The notes below the pieces were generated by a model. It saw only the letters and a program-made list of their open reading frames with translations. It made no database searches and was not told where the DNA came from. A program made the position numbers and the translations under genes. Positions 63,775 to 64,000 of a DNA stretch of 64,000 nucleotides are shown here, piece after piece (position 1 is the stretch's first letter; the number at the start of each line of letters is the position of its first letter). This DNA comes from Atlantibacter hermannii (GTDB lineage Bacteria > Pseudomonadota > Gammaproteobacteria > Enterobacterales > Enterobacteriaceae), in assembly GCA_900635495.1 (NCBI GenBank), contig LR134136.1, positions 806,001 to 870,000 on the forward strand, written 5' to 3'.

Positions 63775-64000
63775 ATGAATGTATTGATTGTCTATGCCCA
63801 CCCGGAACCCCAATCGCTCAATGGCGCACTTAAAAACGCGATGGTCGGCCAGCTTACCGCGCTGGGCCACCAGGTTCAGGTATCGGATCTGTATGCCATG
63901 AACTGGAAAGCCTCGCTGGATGCGGCGGATTTTACCCTTGATCATCAGGGCAAGCCGTTCGATCCCGCAGAGGATTCAAAACTGGGTTATCAGCAGGGAT
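63775..64000 (+). CDS. NAD(P)H:quinone oxidoreductase (flavodoxin-fold), N-terminal part
   Basis: The first 75 codons lie in the window; the gene runs off the right edge. MNVLIVYAHPEPQSLNGALKN matches the FMN/FAD-binding start of the NQO1/MdaB/KefF family, and SDLYAMNWKASLDAADF follows the usual pattern. Such enzymes reduce quinones by two electrons. CAGGAG is eight bases before the ATG; an in-frame ATG two codons upstream (63769) is less well spaced. Confidence 0.88.
   Translation, partial: MNVLIVYAHPEPQSLNGALKNAMVGQLTALGHQVQVSDLYAMNWKASLDAADFTLDHQGKPFDPAEDSKLGYQQG

Noticed and set aside
1..64000. CRISPR arrays, prophage, transposases, tRNA or rRNA genes
   Set aside because: Looked for throughout; no spaced short direct repeats, integrase/transposase motifs or RNA gene signatures were seen.

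Overview
The window is a chromosomal segment of a gammaproteobacterium in the Enterobacteriaceae. Gene order follows the E. coli/Salmonella core block yacG-zapD-coaE-guaC-hofCB-ppdD-nadC-ampDE-aroP-pdhR-aceEF-lpd-acnB-yacL-speDE-cueO-gcd-hpt-can-yadGHIE-panDCB-folK-pcnB-gluQ-dksA-sfsA-thpR-hrpB-mrcB-fhuACDB almost without a break, and protein lengths match the E. coli ones closely. Accessory genes (a GH43/GPH sugar pair, a DUF2950/DUF3300 pair, a D-threonate operon of the Salmonella dtnK-pdxA2 type) suggest the Enterobacter/Kosakonia/Citrobacter/Salmonella side of the family rather than E. coli K-12. The genus cannot be fixed from the window.

Region 1 (1-13.7 kb): cell division and CoA synthesis (yacG, zapD, coaE), GMP reductase, the type IV pilus-like cluster ppdD-hofB-hofC, nadC, the cell-wall recycling pair ampD-ampE, an accessory glycosidase/symporter pair, aroP and pdhR. 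Region 2 (13.7-27 kb): pyruvate dehydrogenase complex (aceE, aceF, lpd) under PdhR, with an ERIC-like palindrome before aceE; three secreted or envelope proteins of unknown function; aconitase B; yacL. Region 3 (27.3-31.5 kb): an operon for a permease, D-threonate kinase, 4-phospho-D-threonate dehydrogenase and a DeoR-type regulator, with two similar inverted repeats around its promoter. Region 4 (31.5-43 kb): spermidine synthesis, copper oxidase cueO with a CueR-type promoter, glucose dehydrogenase, hpt, carbonic anhydrase, an ABC-2 exporter, and yadI/yadE. Region 5 (43-53.8 kb): pantothenate synthesis interrupted by a lone fimbrial subunit gene, then folK-pcnB, gluQ-dksA, sfsA, thpR, hrpB. 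Region 6 (53.9-64 kb): PBP1B, the ferrichrome uptake operon fhuACDB, then a divergent LysR regulator and quinone reductase pair in the place where E. coli K-12 has hemL.

The most striking property of the sequence is that ten core genes (coaE, guaC, hofC, ampD, GH43, aroP, pdhR, aceF, gluQ, hrpB) are each broken by one-base insertions or deletions: twelve events, of which eleven add or remove G:C and ten lie in the first 18.3 kb. Undoing each one restores a full-length protein of normal family size. Because coaE is essential in E. coli, these are best read as sequence or assembly errors, not gene decay. I annotate these genes as single coding regions with a frame break. I found no CRISPR array, prophage, transposase, rRNA or tRNA. 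I saw no convincing wholly new system; the least described parts are the DUF2950/DUF3300 pair, the lone fimbrial gene and the predicted operators.
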